Under the pieces are notes generated by a model, which worked only from the letters and a program-made list of their open reading frames with translations, was not told the DNA's origin and searched no databases. A stretch of DNA of 64,000 nucleotides from assembly GCF_029892095.1 (NCBI RefSeq), contig NZ_JARZAE010000004.1:6386001-6450000 (forward strand). The letters are read 5' to 3'. Of the stretch, positions 42,413 through 49,862 are shown piece by piece. The position numbers were made by a program, and so were the translations under genes. Position 1 is the first letter of the stretch, and each line of letters begins with the position of its first letter. The stretch is from Kitasatospora sp. MAP12-44 (GTDB lineage Bacteria; Actinomycetota; Actinomycetes; Streptomycetales; Streptomycetaceae).

Positions 42413-43573
42413 GTGAAGATCGTGGCACAGGTGAAGCTGCTGCCCCGGTCCGCGTGTGACGCGGATGCGATGGCGGCGACGCTGCGAGCCTGCAACCGGG
42501 GCGCGCGCCTCGCCTCGGAGATCGCGTTCCGGACCGGGAAGGTCCGGCGCAACGACCTGCAGGACGAGGTGTACTACCGGCTGAAGGCCGAGTTCGACCT
42601 CGGTGCGCAGGCGGCGGTCCGCACGGTCAAGAAGGTGTGCAACGCGTACGCGACCCTCGCGGGGAACATCCGCAACGGTCGGCTGGCGGGCAAGGCCCGG
42701 CGCAAGGCGCAGGCCAAGCCGATCAGCTTTCGCGAGGACGCGGCGCAGCCGTTCGACGACCGGATGCTGACGTGGAACCTGGACGATCGGACCGTGTCCA
42801 TCTGGACGGTCGCCGGGCGGATCAAGGGCATCCCGTTCGTGTGCTCGCCGCAGGCGTTGAAGCTCCTCGCCTCGCGTAAGGGCGAGTCGGATCTGGTGCT
42901 GCGTGACGGCCAGTGGTTCCTGTACGCCACCGTCGACCTGCCCGAGCCCCCGGTGTCCGAGCCGACCGGGTGGATCGGCGTGGACCTGGGGATCGTCAAC
43001 ATCGCGACCACCAGCGACGGCCGGACCATGTCCGGGCGCCGGGTGGACCGCTACCGCAAGCGGATGCGCACCACCGTCGCCAACCTGCAGGCCAAACGCA
43101 CCAAGTCCGCCAAACGCCGGCTGAAGGCGCTGCGCCGGCGTGAGTCCCGTTTCGTCACCGACACCAATCACTGCGTCTCCAAGACCATCGTCACGACCGC
43201 TGAACGCACCTCGTGCGGGATCGCCCTGGAAGACCTCACGGGAATCCGGCAGAGGGTTACGGCCAAGAAGGACCAGCGGTATCGACTGCACTCCTGGGCG
43301 TTCGCCCAGCTCGGCGGCTTCGTCGAGTACAAGGCGCGGCGTGCGGGTGTCGCGGTGGTCCATGTGGACCCCCGCAACACCTCCCGCCAGTGCTCGCAGT
43401 GCTGGCACACCCATCGATCGAACAGGGTGTCGCAGTCCTGGTTCGCCTGCCGCTCCTGCGGGAGCGTCATGAACGCGGACCTCAACGCCTCCCGCAACAT
43501 CGCCCACCGGGCCGATGCTGTGTGGCAGCGGGGCAGAGTCAACTGCCCCAGCACCGTCAGGCGACACGCCTAG
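42413..43573 (+). CDS. tnpB: TnpB, RNA-guided nuclease of an IS605-family element
   Basis: A 386-residue protein starting at GTG (VKIVAQVKLLP). The RuvC-like nuclease is complete: first Asp in GVDLGIVNIATT, Glu in IALEDLTGIR and last Asp in MNADLNASRNI. The four-Cys zinc finger between them reads CSQC ... CRSC. The N-terminal part has the usual helical recognition region (RNDLQDEVYYRLKAEF). TnpB is the compact ancestor of Cas12, guided by an RNA from the element's right end. The frame has no interruption, so the nuclease may be active. It reads opposite to the flanking genes. Confidence 0.93.
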   Translation: MKIVAQVKLLPRSACDADAMAATLRACNRGARLASEIAFRTGKVRRNDLQDEVYYRLKAEFDLGAQAAVRTVKKVCNAYATLAGNIRNGRLAGKARRKAQAKPISFREDAAQPFDDRMLTWNLDDRTVSIWTVAGRIKGIPFVCSPQALKLLASRKGESDLVLRDGQWFLYATVDLPEPPVSEPTGWIGVDLGIVNIATTSDGRTMSGRRVDRYRKRMRTTVANLQAKRTKSAKRRLKALRRRESRFVTDTNHCVSKTIVTTAERTSCGIALEDLTGIRQRVTAKKDQRYRLHSWAFAQLGGFVEYKARRAGVAVVHVDPRNTSRQCSQCWHTHRSNRVSQSWFACRSCGSVMNADLNASRNIAHRADAVWQRGRVNCPSTVRRHA

Positions 43574-43681
43574 CATGGTGCAGGACGCAGGCGACCTGCG
43601 GCAGCCAGCCGCGAGTACGACTTGCAATCAGAGCTCCAGGATCGGGTGACAGGCTCAGTCCTTCAGGGCCGAGAAGTTGAC
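43500..43681 (+). ncRNA. predicted omega RNA scaffold of TnpB
   Basis: By analogy with characterised IS605 elements, the guide RNA overlaps the 3' end of tnpB and ends at the right boundary. Here that gives a hairpin at 43654-43673 (loop TTCA), then GAGAAGTTGAC; the guide would be the flanking sequence from 43682 on. The 5' end is a guess. Confidence 0.35.
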
Positions 43682-44847
43682 AGGTACACCGCCGAGAGCA
43701 GTTCGGCGGTCGGCGCGGGGCTGCGCCGTCCGAGCAGGCTGCTGGTCAGCCGGTACGGGTCGACGAAGAGGTGGTTGCCCCGGTGTCGGGCGATGGTGTC
43801 GGCGACCGGGGCGGGTGCAGTCGCCCGTGCGGCCTCGATCAGCCGCGCCGCCTTGGTGCAGCACTGGTGCAGCAGGTCGCGCCGGAAGGACTGCCCGGCG
43901 CCGGGGCCGAGGGTCGCGATGAAGTACAGGCGCAGGCCGAGCCGGACCGCGTCCTGGTCGTGGTCGGCGCCGGCCTCGGCCAGCACGGCGCCGGCGGTGT
44001 GGTCGTGCCAGCCGCCGTGGCGGGCGGACCGGATCCGGCCGTCGATGGGGACCCGGCCCAGAGTGACCCTGCGGACCTCGGGCCCGAGTTCGCCGAGGAT
44101 GCGCTGCAGGAGGATGTAGTCGGGCTCGAGCTCACTGTCGTAGAGCAGCACGACTTCGTCGAAGTCCGGTGCGAGCGGCACGAGTTCGCGCAGCGCGCAG
44201 GCAAGGTAGTTCGGCTGTCCGTCGGAGCTCACGATCAGCCGCAGCGGCAGCCCGTAGCGGGTGCCGTCGAGGTAGACGGGGCCGCCCGACTCGCGCAGGT
44301 CGAGGCACAGGTTCCGGACGCTGAGCAGGGCGATCACCTCGTCCAGGCCTCCGGGCGGCGGCTGGTGGGCCAGCAGGCCGGGGTCGTGCATGCCCAGGCG
44401 CGCGTAGTGCGAGGTCCACAGCTCCAGGATGCGCGCGCTCGCCGGGTGCACCCAGCCGTGGTGCTCCACCGCCTCGGCGTAGGGATGCAGTTGGGCAGCG
44501 CTGGGCCGGCTGCCCTCGGCGCGGTATCCGACGTAGAGCTCGCCGATCTGCTCCTCGCTGAGCGTGCTGTAGTCGAGGCAGTCGGCGGTGCGGTCCAGGT
44601 ACTCCCAGAAGCCGAGGGTCTGCTCGGTGCGGTCGTAGGTGGTGTGGCTGTAGCGGTAGGTGACGTCGGCGAGTTGGGCCGTGGCGCGGTACATCGCGTC
44701 GGTCCACAGCAGGCCTTTGAGGTGGCTCGGCGTCAGCGGTTTCGACGGGGTCACCGTGACCGGGGCCAGCAGGACCTGGTGCCGTGGCCGGTCGCCGGCG
44801 GCGTAGGCGGGTTCTGCCGCGGCTGCGGCCGCCGTGTACGTGCTCAC
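43663..44847 (-). CDS. unknown protein of the GH3 operon, C-terminus supplied by the TnpB element
   Basis: A 394-residue protein starting at GTG, overlapping the methyltransferase stop as GTGA. I do not recognise the family. It is soluble, with an Ala-rich start and blocks such as LLWTDAMYRATAQLADVTYR, FWEYLDRTADCLDY, DFDEVVLLYDSELEPDYI and GAVLAEAGADHDQDA. Coupling to a GH3 synthetase and a methyltransferase shows it belongs to their pathway. The last six or seven codons (LSTSRP) and the TGA lie inside the right end of the TnpB element, so the original C-terminus seems to have been cut and a new stop taken from the element. Loss may be only a few residues. Confidence 0.7.
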   Translation of the reverse strand: MSTYTAAAAAAEPAYAAGDRPRHQVLLAPVTVTPSKPLTPSHLKGLLWTDAMYRATAQLADVTYRYSHTTYDRTEQTLGFWEYLDRTADCLDYSTLSEEQIGELYVGYRAEGSRPSAAQLHPYAEAVEHHGWVHPASARILELWTSHYARLGMHDPGLLAHQPPPGGLDEVIALLSVRNLCLDLRESGGPVYLDGTRYGLPLRLIVSSDGQPNYLACALRELVPLAPDFDEVVLLYDSELEPDYILLQRILGELGPEVRRVTLGRVPIDGRIRSARHGGWHDHTAGAVLAEAGADHDQDAVRLGLRLYFIATLGPGAGQSFRRDLLHQCCTKAARLIEAARATAPAPVADTIARHRGNHLFVDPYRLTSSLLGRRSPAPTAELLSAVYLSTSRP

Positions 44848-45746
44848 CGGCGCCGGCCGTGGACGAAGAACACCCTGGCCGCGCCGTGCTGGTCGCGCGG
44901 CGGTACCGGGTCCGGCCAGCGGCCGAAGTCGGCGTCCGGCTCTCCGGGCTGGACCGCGTCGACGGTGAAGCCGTGCCGGGCGAAGAGCGCCTCCGGCTCG
45001 TCCGTGCCGAACACCCAGGGACAGCCCCAGCGTTCGAACACGTCGAGGAGTCCGCGGGTCTGCGGCGTGGTCAGGGCGGCGGCGTTGACGGTGTCCGCCG
45101 CGATCCGGCTGCCGGGTGCGGTGATGGCCCGGATCCGTTCGAGCAGCTGGTCGATGTCCTGCTCGGTGAGGTAGTAGAGCAGGCCCTCCAGCAGCCAGGT
45201 GGACGGCAGCGCCGGGTCGTAGCCCGCGTCCAGCAGCCGCTGCTCCCAGTCGGCCGAGGTGAGGTCGGCGGTGACGGTGCGGTGGTCGACCCGGGCGGTC
45301 GCGTCGGCGAGGTGGGACCGCTTCCAGTCGAGCACGGCGGGGCGGTCCACCTCGAAGTAGCGGAGGTGGCCGGGCCAGTCCAGTCGCCAGGCGCGGGAGT
45401 CGAGGCCGGCGGGGGCGAGCACGAGCTGGGTCATGCTCGCCTCCTGCGCCGCCCGTTGCAGGTACTCGTCGAAGAACCGGGTGCGGATGGCGTTGTAGTC
45501 GGGGGTGCTGGGCAGGTCGCGCGGCCGGTCCGGCGGGAAGGTGGCCCCGGCCACCTCGGCCAGCAGCTTGCGGCCGGTCTCTCCGGCGAGCGCGGCGGCA
45601 TACGGGTCGGCGTAGAGCCGGTCCTCGCGCGCGCTCTCGACGGCCCGTACCGCGGCGGTCAGCAGCGCGGTCCTTTCCACAGCGTTCAGGTCTACGGCGT
45701 TCAGGTCCACGGCGTTCAGTTCTACGGCGTTCAGTGGCTGGCTCAT
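44844..45746 (-). CDS. SAM-dependent methyltransferase, LCM/TIGR00027 type
   Basis: A 300-residue protein. After a repetitive start it shows the family landmarks: TRFFDEYLQRA, QLVLAPAGLDSRAWRL (SAM-binding loop), YFEVDRPAVLDWKRSHL and WLLEGLLYYLTE. This group of leucine-carboxyl-methyltransferase-like enzymes methylates carboxyl or hydroxyl groups in bacterial secondary metabolites. The ATG at 45746 overlaps the GH3 stop (ATGA) and the stop overlaps the next GTG. The first 25 residues are a repeated L-N-A-V-E/D unit encoded by a 15-bp repeat. In this operon it could form a methyl ester after, or instead of, GH3 amide formation. Confidence 0.88.
   Translation of the reverse strand: MSQPLNAVELNAVDLNAVDLNAVERTALLTAAVRAVESAREDRLYADPYAAALAGETGRKLLAEVAGATFPPDRPRDLPSTPDYNAIRTRFFDEYLQRAAQEASMTQLVLAPAGLDSRAWRLDWPGHLRYFEVDRPAVLDWKRSHLADATARVDHRTVTADLTSADWEQRLLDAGYDPALPSTWLLEGLLYYLTEQDIDQLLERIRAITAPGSRIAADTVNAAALTTPQTRGLLDVFERWGCPWVFGTDEPEALFARHGFTVDAVQPGEPDADFGRWPDPVPPRDQHGAARVFFVHGRRR
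45677..45735. repeat. 15-bp tandem repeat (four copies) in the methyltransferase start
   Basis: Units of the form (T/C)CTACGGCGTTCAG(G/T) repeat about four times on the plus strand and encode LNAV(E/D)- repeats at the protein's N-terminus. Copy number can change without breaking the frame. Confidence 0.8.
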
Positions 45747-47446
45747 GCCTCTCCCTGCTCTGTGGCCGATGTGCCGGCCGTCAGTCGGTCCCACGCCGCC
45801 GGGTCCTGCCGGAACAGCCGGTCCTTGACCTGGGTGGGGCGGATGCCGCCGCCGACCGCGGTGTGCCAGTCCCGCAGGAAGGCGTCCGGGTCCAGGCTCC
45901 GCACCGTGATCGGGCCCAGGCGCTGCCCGGCACGGGCGGCGCGGTAGCTCGGCGCCTCGCCGCCGAGCGCGGCGTCCAGCTCGGCGCCGAAGCGCATCCG
46001 CTCCTCCGGCCGCCACGGGGTGGACGCGGCCACGGCGAACTCGTAGCCCGGCAGGGTGGTGGCGCCCTCGGAGCTCACCCGGCAGGCGGTGTTGCGCAGT
46101 TCGAGTCCGGTGCGTTCCAGCGCGGTGGCCAGCGCGCGGAAGACCTGGGCGTCGCGCAGCCGCTCGCCGGCCGCGTCGGAGCGGGTGCTGCGGCCGGCGT
46201 ACGACATGCGCGGGACGCCGTCCACCCGGTCGGTCACCCGGACCACGTCGCCGACGGCGTAGCGGTACAGGCCACCGATGTGGCTGTAGAGCACGTGGTA
46301 GTCCCGGTCGGGTTCCAGCTCCTCGGGCCGCAGCGTGGCCACGTCCGGGGTCAGCTCGGCGTCGGCGTCGACGAACTCGTAGACGGAGGCGGTCACCACC
46401 AGACTGCCCGCCGAGCCGTGCCGGTCCAGGGGCACGGCCACCGGGCCCTCCGAGGCGGCCACCGGGGCGGGCAGCGCCGTCACCCCGACGCCGAACTCCT
46501 CGCGCAGCCGGGGCAGGTACAGCGAGGCCATGCCGGTGGTCCAGCAGAACAGGGCCCGCATCCGCGGCCAGACGTGCGCCGGGCGCAGCGTCCCGAACCG
46601 CTCGGCGAGCTGCTCCAGCTCGGCCGCCCGCTCGGGGTTGGGGCTGCGGTGCGGTGTGCCGCCGAGCGTCCCGTCGCGGACCTCCTTGACGATCCGGGGC
46701 AGCCAGAGGTTCAGCTGGTAGGGCAGCGCGGCGACCATCGCCGGGTTGATGCCGATCACGCAGCGGACGTCGCTCTCGACGGCGAGCCGCAGCCGCAGGT
46801 ACGCCCTCTCCAGGTGATCGTTCTGGGCGACCTGCACCGGCAGGGTCCCCCAGGGGGCGCCGGTGCCGAGCTCGGCCGAGAGCGGTTCGCCGAAGCGGCT
46901 GCCGAAATCGACCTGGCTGGCCCCGACGTGGGGGTGGCCGGAGGCGGTGGTGGGCGGCAGGCTCAGCGGGTCGTGCTTGAGGTTCAGTACGGCGTCGGGC
47001 CGCTCCAGCACGTCGGGGAAGTGCTCGATCAGCGGTGCCCAGGCGGCGTAGTAGAACGGGAAGAAGGTGTTGCGCATGAACGCGGGGGTGACCGGAATCT
47101 TCTTGTGGGCACCGGTGGTTCCGCTGCTGGTGAAGTAGACGGCGGGGTCGTCGGCGGTGAGGACGTTGCTCTCCCCGGCTGCCATCCGCTCGATCCACGG
47201 TGCCAGGGCCGCGTAGTCGTGCACCGGGACGGCTCGCTGGTAGTCGGCCAGGGTGCGGATCCGGTCGAAGCCATGGGTGCGGCCGAAGTCGGTGCCGGCG
47301 TTGAACGCGAGCAGCTCGGCCAGCACCCGCTGCTGGTGGGCAGCCGGGTCGGCGAAGGCGGCGCGCAGCCGCGTCCGTTCGCCGAGGACCCGCTCGCGGT
47401 AGCGCCGGGCCCGGTCGGGGTCGCTCCAGGATTCAGTCACGCTCAT
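45743..47446 (-). CDS. GH3-family acyl-adenylate amide synthetase
   Basis: A 567-residue protein resembling plant GH3 ('auxin-responsive') proteins. Motif I appears as FTSSGTTGAHKKIPVT near residue 110-125; HVLYSHIGGLYRYAVGDVVR holds the later ATP-binding motif; YEFVDADAEL is the linker before the C-terminal domain. GH3 enzymes activate a carboxylic acid with ATP and join it to an amine, often an amino acid. Bacterial copies are uncommon and mostly uncharacterised. The ATG overlaps the kinase stop by 14 bases and the stop overlaps the methyltransferase start, so the set is translationally coupled. The likely role is making an amide or thioester-like conjugate in a small cluster; substrates are unknown. 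Confidence 0.85.
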   Translation of the reverse strand: MSVTESWSDPDRARRYRERVLGERTRLRAAFADPAAHQQRVLAELLAFNAGTDFGRTHGFDRIRTLADYQRAVPVHDYAALAPWIERMAAGESNVLTADDPAVYFTSSGTTGAHKKIPVTPAFMRNTFFPFYYAAWAPLIEHFPDVLERPDAVLNLKHDPLSLPPTTASGHPHVGASQVDFGSRFGEPLSAELGTGAPWGTLPVQVAQNDHLERAYLRLRLAVESDVRCVIGINPAMVAALPYQLNLWLPRIVKEVRDGTLGGTPHRSPNPERAAELEQLAERFGTLRPAHVWPRMRALFCWTTGMASLYLPRLREEFGVGVTALPAPVAASEGPVAVPLDRHGSAGSLVVTASVYEFVDADAELTPDVATLRPEELEPDRDYHVLYSHIGGLYRYAVGDVVRVTDRVDGVPRMSYAGRSTRSDAAGERLRDAQVFRALATALERTGLELRNTACRVSSEGATTLPGYEFAVAASTPWRPEERMRFGAELDAALGGEAPSYRAARAGQRLGPITVRSLDPDAFLRDWHTAVGGGIRPTQVKDRLFRQDPAAWDRLTAGTSATEQGEA

Positions 47447-48077
47447 GGGTGATGGCCTCTCGTACGTCCTGTGCGGTCCGGGCGACGCCGTCCCGCTGCC
47501 CGATCACGGTTACCGGCAGGTGGGCCGTCTCCTCCCACATCAGCTTGCGCAGGTCCCGCTGGTACGCCGCGAAGGACGCCAGGTCGGGCCGCTCACCGTA
47601 GTGTTCGAGAGGATTGGTGGACGCGCCCCGGCCGCAGCGCTCCCAGGTCGTCTCCGGTGGGATGTCCAGGTAGATGACACGGCGCGGTTGGGGGAAGGAG
47701 CGCCACCAGTCGAACATCGGGTTCTCGGTGACGCCGGAGAGCCGGCACTTCGCGAGAATCTTGTAGTAGTAGGAGTCGACCAGCAGCGGATCACCAGGTC
47801 CCGCCTCGCGGACCAGGTCCCGCAGGTGCACCACCGCGGTCTGCAGCAGACTGGCGAGGAAGTCCGGCGAGTAGCCGCGATTGAGCGCCGGCAGGACGTC
47901 CTTGACCACGTCCCGGCGGAGCCGGGTGATCAGGGAATGCTCCCGGCTGGTGAACGCGTCGTCAGTGGACAGCACCCGATACGGCGCCCTGGTCCGTTCC
48001 AACTCGGCCAGCACCGAGGATTTCCCCGCGAAGTCGGGACCGAGCACCACGAAGAAATCCGGCTGACTCGACGTCAT
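47433..48077 (-). CDS. P-loop kinase, nucleotide-kinase-like, first gene of the GH3 operon
   Basis: A 214-residue protein. The Walker A loop is GPDFAGKSS near residue 13; YSPDFLASLLQTAVVHLRDL and LLVDSYYYKILAK follow, with an Asp likely to act as base, and WERCGRGASTNP near the lid. This resembles thymidylate- or deoxynucleoside-kinase-like proteins, which phosphorylate a nucleotide or small alcohol. The ATG at 48077 is preferred to the GTG three bases upstream because AGGGGG is better placed. It overlaps the GH3 gene by 14 bp. Presence of a kinase with a GH3 synthetase and a methyltransferase suggests a phosphorylated or nucleoside-derived intermediate, or an activation step. Confidence 0.75.
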   Translation of the reverse strand: MTSSQPDFFVVLGPDFAGKSSVLAELERTRAPYRVLSTDDAFTSREHSLITRLRRDVVKDVLPALNRGYSPDFLASLLQTAVVHLRDLVREAGPGDPLLVDSYYYKILAKCRLSGVTENPMFDWWRSFPQPRRVIYLDIPPETTWERCGRGASTNPLEHYGERPDLASFAAYQRDLRKLMWEETAHLPVTVIGQRDGVARTAQDVREAITHERD

Positions 48078-48110
48078 CACGTCCCCCTGGTGCTGCGCTT
48101 CTCACGGATC

Positions 48111-48140
48111 CCGGCTGTTCGGATACCGGTTGTTCGGAAC
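48111..48140. repeat. two tandem 15-bp repeats upstream of the GH3 operon
   Basis: CCGGCTGTTCGGATA (48111-48125) is followed directly by CCGGTTGTTCGGAAC (48126-48140), 34-63 bases before the kinase start on the minus strand. Tandem direct repeats at this distance suit an activator or repressor site. The rest of 48141-48311 has a CT-rich run (TTCTCTG repeats near 48255-48285) and the AAGGAG site of the next gene. Confidence 0.5.
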
Positions 48141-48311
48141 CCGGCGCCACAACCGTATGCACCAGCACCGCATGTCTGCTCGAATCCCAATCGAACGAAT
48201 TTCCAGGGCTCGCCGTGGGTTGTCAGTGCCCGGTCGTAGGCTCTGGTCCCTGTTCTCCGTTCTCTGTTCTCTGTACCTCTGTTCTCCGTCGCCAACGAGC
48301 AAGGAGCTGTC

Positions 48312-48701
48312 ATGGGCGCATGGGCCAACGGCATCGCCGCCAACACCGTCTTCGTCGAAGACCTGGCCGCCTCGAAGAAGTTCTATCTGGACGTCTTCGA
48401 CGCCCCGATCCTCTTCGAGGACGAGCAGTCCGTCGCCTTCGGCTTCGGCAGCACGATCGTCAACCTGCTGCAGACGACGCACGTCCCGGAACTCATCGAG
48501 CCGGCGACCGCGGCCCCGCGCGAAGCCGGCGTGCGCCTGGTCTTCACGGTCGAGGTGGACGACGTCGATGCCAGGTGCAAGGAGCTCGCCGCGGCCGGTG
48601 TCGAACTCGTCAACGGGCCGATGGATCGGCCCTGGGGTCCGCGCACCGCCAGCTTCCGAGACCTCGACGGCTACCTGTGGGAGATCGCCCAAGGCCATTG
48701 A
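48312..48701 (+). CDS. VOC (glyoxalase/bleomycin-resistance fold) family protein
   Basis: A 129-residue protein with two beta-alpha-beta-beta-beta repeats: ANTVFVEDLAASKKFYLDVF, then LVFTVEVDDVDARCKELAAAG and RTASFRDLDGYLWEIAQ ending with the family's 'DP.G..W.i' pattern. Members bind divalent metals or small molecules and act as dioxygenases, isomerases or resistance proteins. Expected metal ligands are incomplete: the C-terminal Glu in WEIAQ is present and an early His is missing, so it may be a binding protein. AAGGAG precedes the ATG. It is divergent from the GH3 operon. Confidence 0.85.
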   Translation: MGAWANGIAANTVFVEDLAASKKFYLDVFDAPILFEDEQSVAFGFGSTIVNLLQTTHVPELIEPATAAPREAGVRLVFTVEVDDVDARCKELAAAGVELVNGPMDRPWGPRTASFRDLDGYLWEIAQGH

Positions 48702-48791
48702 CCCCGATGACCCCGACGGCCCGTTGTCGGGTCGGCCGACTCGCGTTGTAGCGTGACGTTGTTCGTGGTGGGACGAGTGGGGGGTGTTGTA

Positions 48792-49532
48792 GTGGCAGCA
48801 GAGGTTGTCGTCACGACGGGGATCACGTACGGGGCCAGTGGCAAGCTCATGGACGTCTATCAGCCCGCGAGCGCGTCGGATCCGGTGCCCGCGGTGCTGC
48901 TCTGGCACGGCCGGGGCCCCGACGAACGGGATGTCCTCGCGCCGGTCGCCCGCGCTGCGGCGGCGCTGGGCGTCGTTGTCCTGGTGCCGGACTGGCGATC
49001 GGACGCTCCGGACGGCGGGCGAACGCACCTGAGCGAGTCGGCCGTCTTCGTACGCCAGAACGTGGCCGACTTCGGCGGTGATCCCGAGCGGATCGTGCTC
49101 GCCGGTTGGTCGCAGGGTGGCAAGGCCGCGGTGGGTGTCGCCCTGAACCCCGCCGCATTCGGCAACTGGAGGCCGCAGGCCGTCGTGGGAATCGCCGGTG
49201 CGTACGGATCGGCGGCGCCGACCACCGGAACCGTCCCGCTCGACGACCTCCGCGTGAGTGGCAGCCGGCTGCCGTCCATGCCGGTGTGGCTGGTGCACGG
49301 CACCGCCGATCCACTGATGGACGTCGAGCATTCGCGCGAGTTGCACAGGGCTCTCGAGGAACACGGCTGGCCGGTGTCGCTCAGCGAGGTCGCGACCGAT
49401 CATGCCGGCGTCATCATGACCGAGTTCGTCCCCGAGCACGCCCGCTGCCTGCCCAGCACCGCCGACCACGCCGTCGAGGCGGGGTCGCTGACCGCCGACA
49501 CACTGGCCCGCGCCGCGGGAATCGCTGCGTAG
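48792..49532 (+). CDS. alpha/beta hydrolase, esterase-like
   Basis: About 246 residues from the GTG at 48792, chosen because GGGGGGTG lies just upstream; a longer form from the GTG at 48753 adds 13 residues but has no site. Motifs: LLWHGRGPDERD (oxyanion hole), LAGWSQGGKAAV (nucleophile Ser in GWSQG), LVHGTADPLMDVE (Asp) and ATDHAGVIM (His). This is the BD-FAE/dienelactone-hydrolase-like group, hydrolysing esters of unknown kind. No signal peptide. Its end abuts the remnant antitoxin frame at 49533, tail to tail. Confidence 0.8.
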   Translation: MAAEVVVTTGITYGASGKLMDVYQPASASDPVPAVLLWHGRGPDERDVLAPVARAAAALGVVVLVPDWRSDAPDGGRTHLSESAVFVRQNVADFGGDPERIVLAGWSQGGKAAVGVALNPAAFGNWRPQAVVGIAGAYGSAAPTTGTVPLDDLRVSGSRLPSMPVWLVHGTADPLMDVEHSRELHRALEEHGWPVSLSEVATDHAGVIMTEFVPEHARCLPSTADHAVEAGSLTADTLARAAGIAA

Positions 49533-49712
49533 TCAGCCGATGGTGAGTGTGCGGTCGCCGAAGTCGGCGGCCTCGGCCTGGGTCAGATGCTGCTCGCGGC
49601 GGATCTCGGGGAGCCGGTAGGCCCGCACCTCGGCGTCGAGCTCCTTCCGGTGTGCGGCTACCCGCTGCGGGTCGGTGACGACGTTCGGTCGTACGTCCTT
49701 CCAGGACTTCAT
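49533..49712 (-). pseudogene. truncated XRE-type antitoxin (HigA-like remnant)
   Basis: A 59-residue frame starting MKSWKDVRPNVVTDPQRVAA. The start, an N-terminal helical region and RLPEIRREQHLTQAE match the beginning of HigA-like antitoxins, but the helix-turn-helix is cut after its first helix and continues as an unrelated tail (ADFGDRTLTIG) to a stop next to the hydrolase gene. The toxin remnant overlaps its start as ATGA, the usual toxin-first order. It can hardly bind DNA. Confidence 0.6.
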
Positions 49713-49862
49713 GGCTTGCCCTCCTCGATGGCCTTCAGGCGCCTGCTGGAGCGCCCGTCGGCGATGGGGACGTTGATCTCGTACCACTCGCGCCACGCGC
49801 CGGCCTTGTCGCCCGCCACCAGGATGATGCCTGGCGCTCAGGGTCGAAGGCGAACTTCATGT
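49709..49862 (-). pseudogene. toxin remnant (HigB/Gp49-like), 5'-truncated and frameshifted
   Basis: Translated with one frame change, the region reads FAFDPERQ then AIILVAGDKAGAWREWYEIN... to a TGA overlapping the antitoxin ATG. This is the conserved C-terminal half of HigB/Gp49-type toxins ('F.FDP.R.AI.LVAGDK.G.W..WY'). The N-terminal half is absent: upstream sequence is the histidine kinase gene. At least one base is missing after the CGCCAGGC near 49830. Confidence 0.6.

Larger units (their letters stand above)
42262..43681 (+). mobile_element. IS605/IS1341-type element carrying only tnpB
   Basis: The tnpB gene is flanked by a GC-rich hairpin with a TTCA loop on the left (42271-42290) and a related, weaker hairpin with the same loop on the right (43654-43673), followed by GAGAAGTTGAC. 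No tnpA is present, so movement would need a transposase in trans. The ends are estimated: the left from the hairpin next to the neighbour's ribosome binding site, the right from the GTTGAC after the hairpin, as in other elements of this type. Confidence 0.65.
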
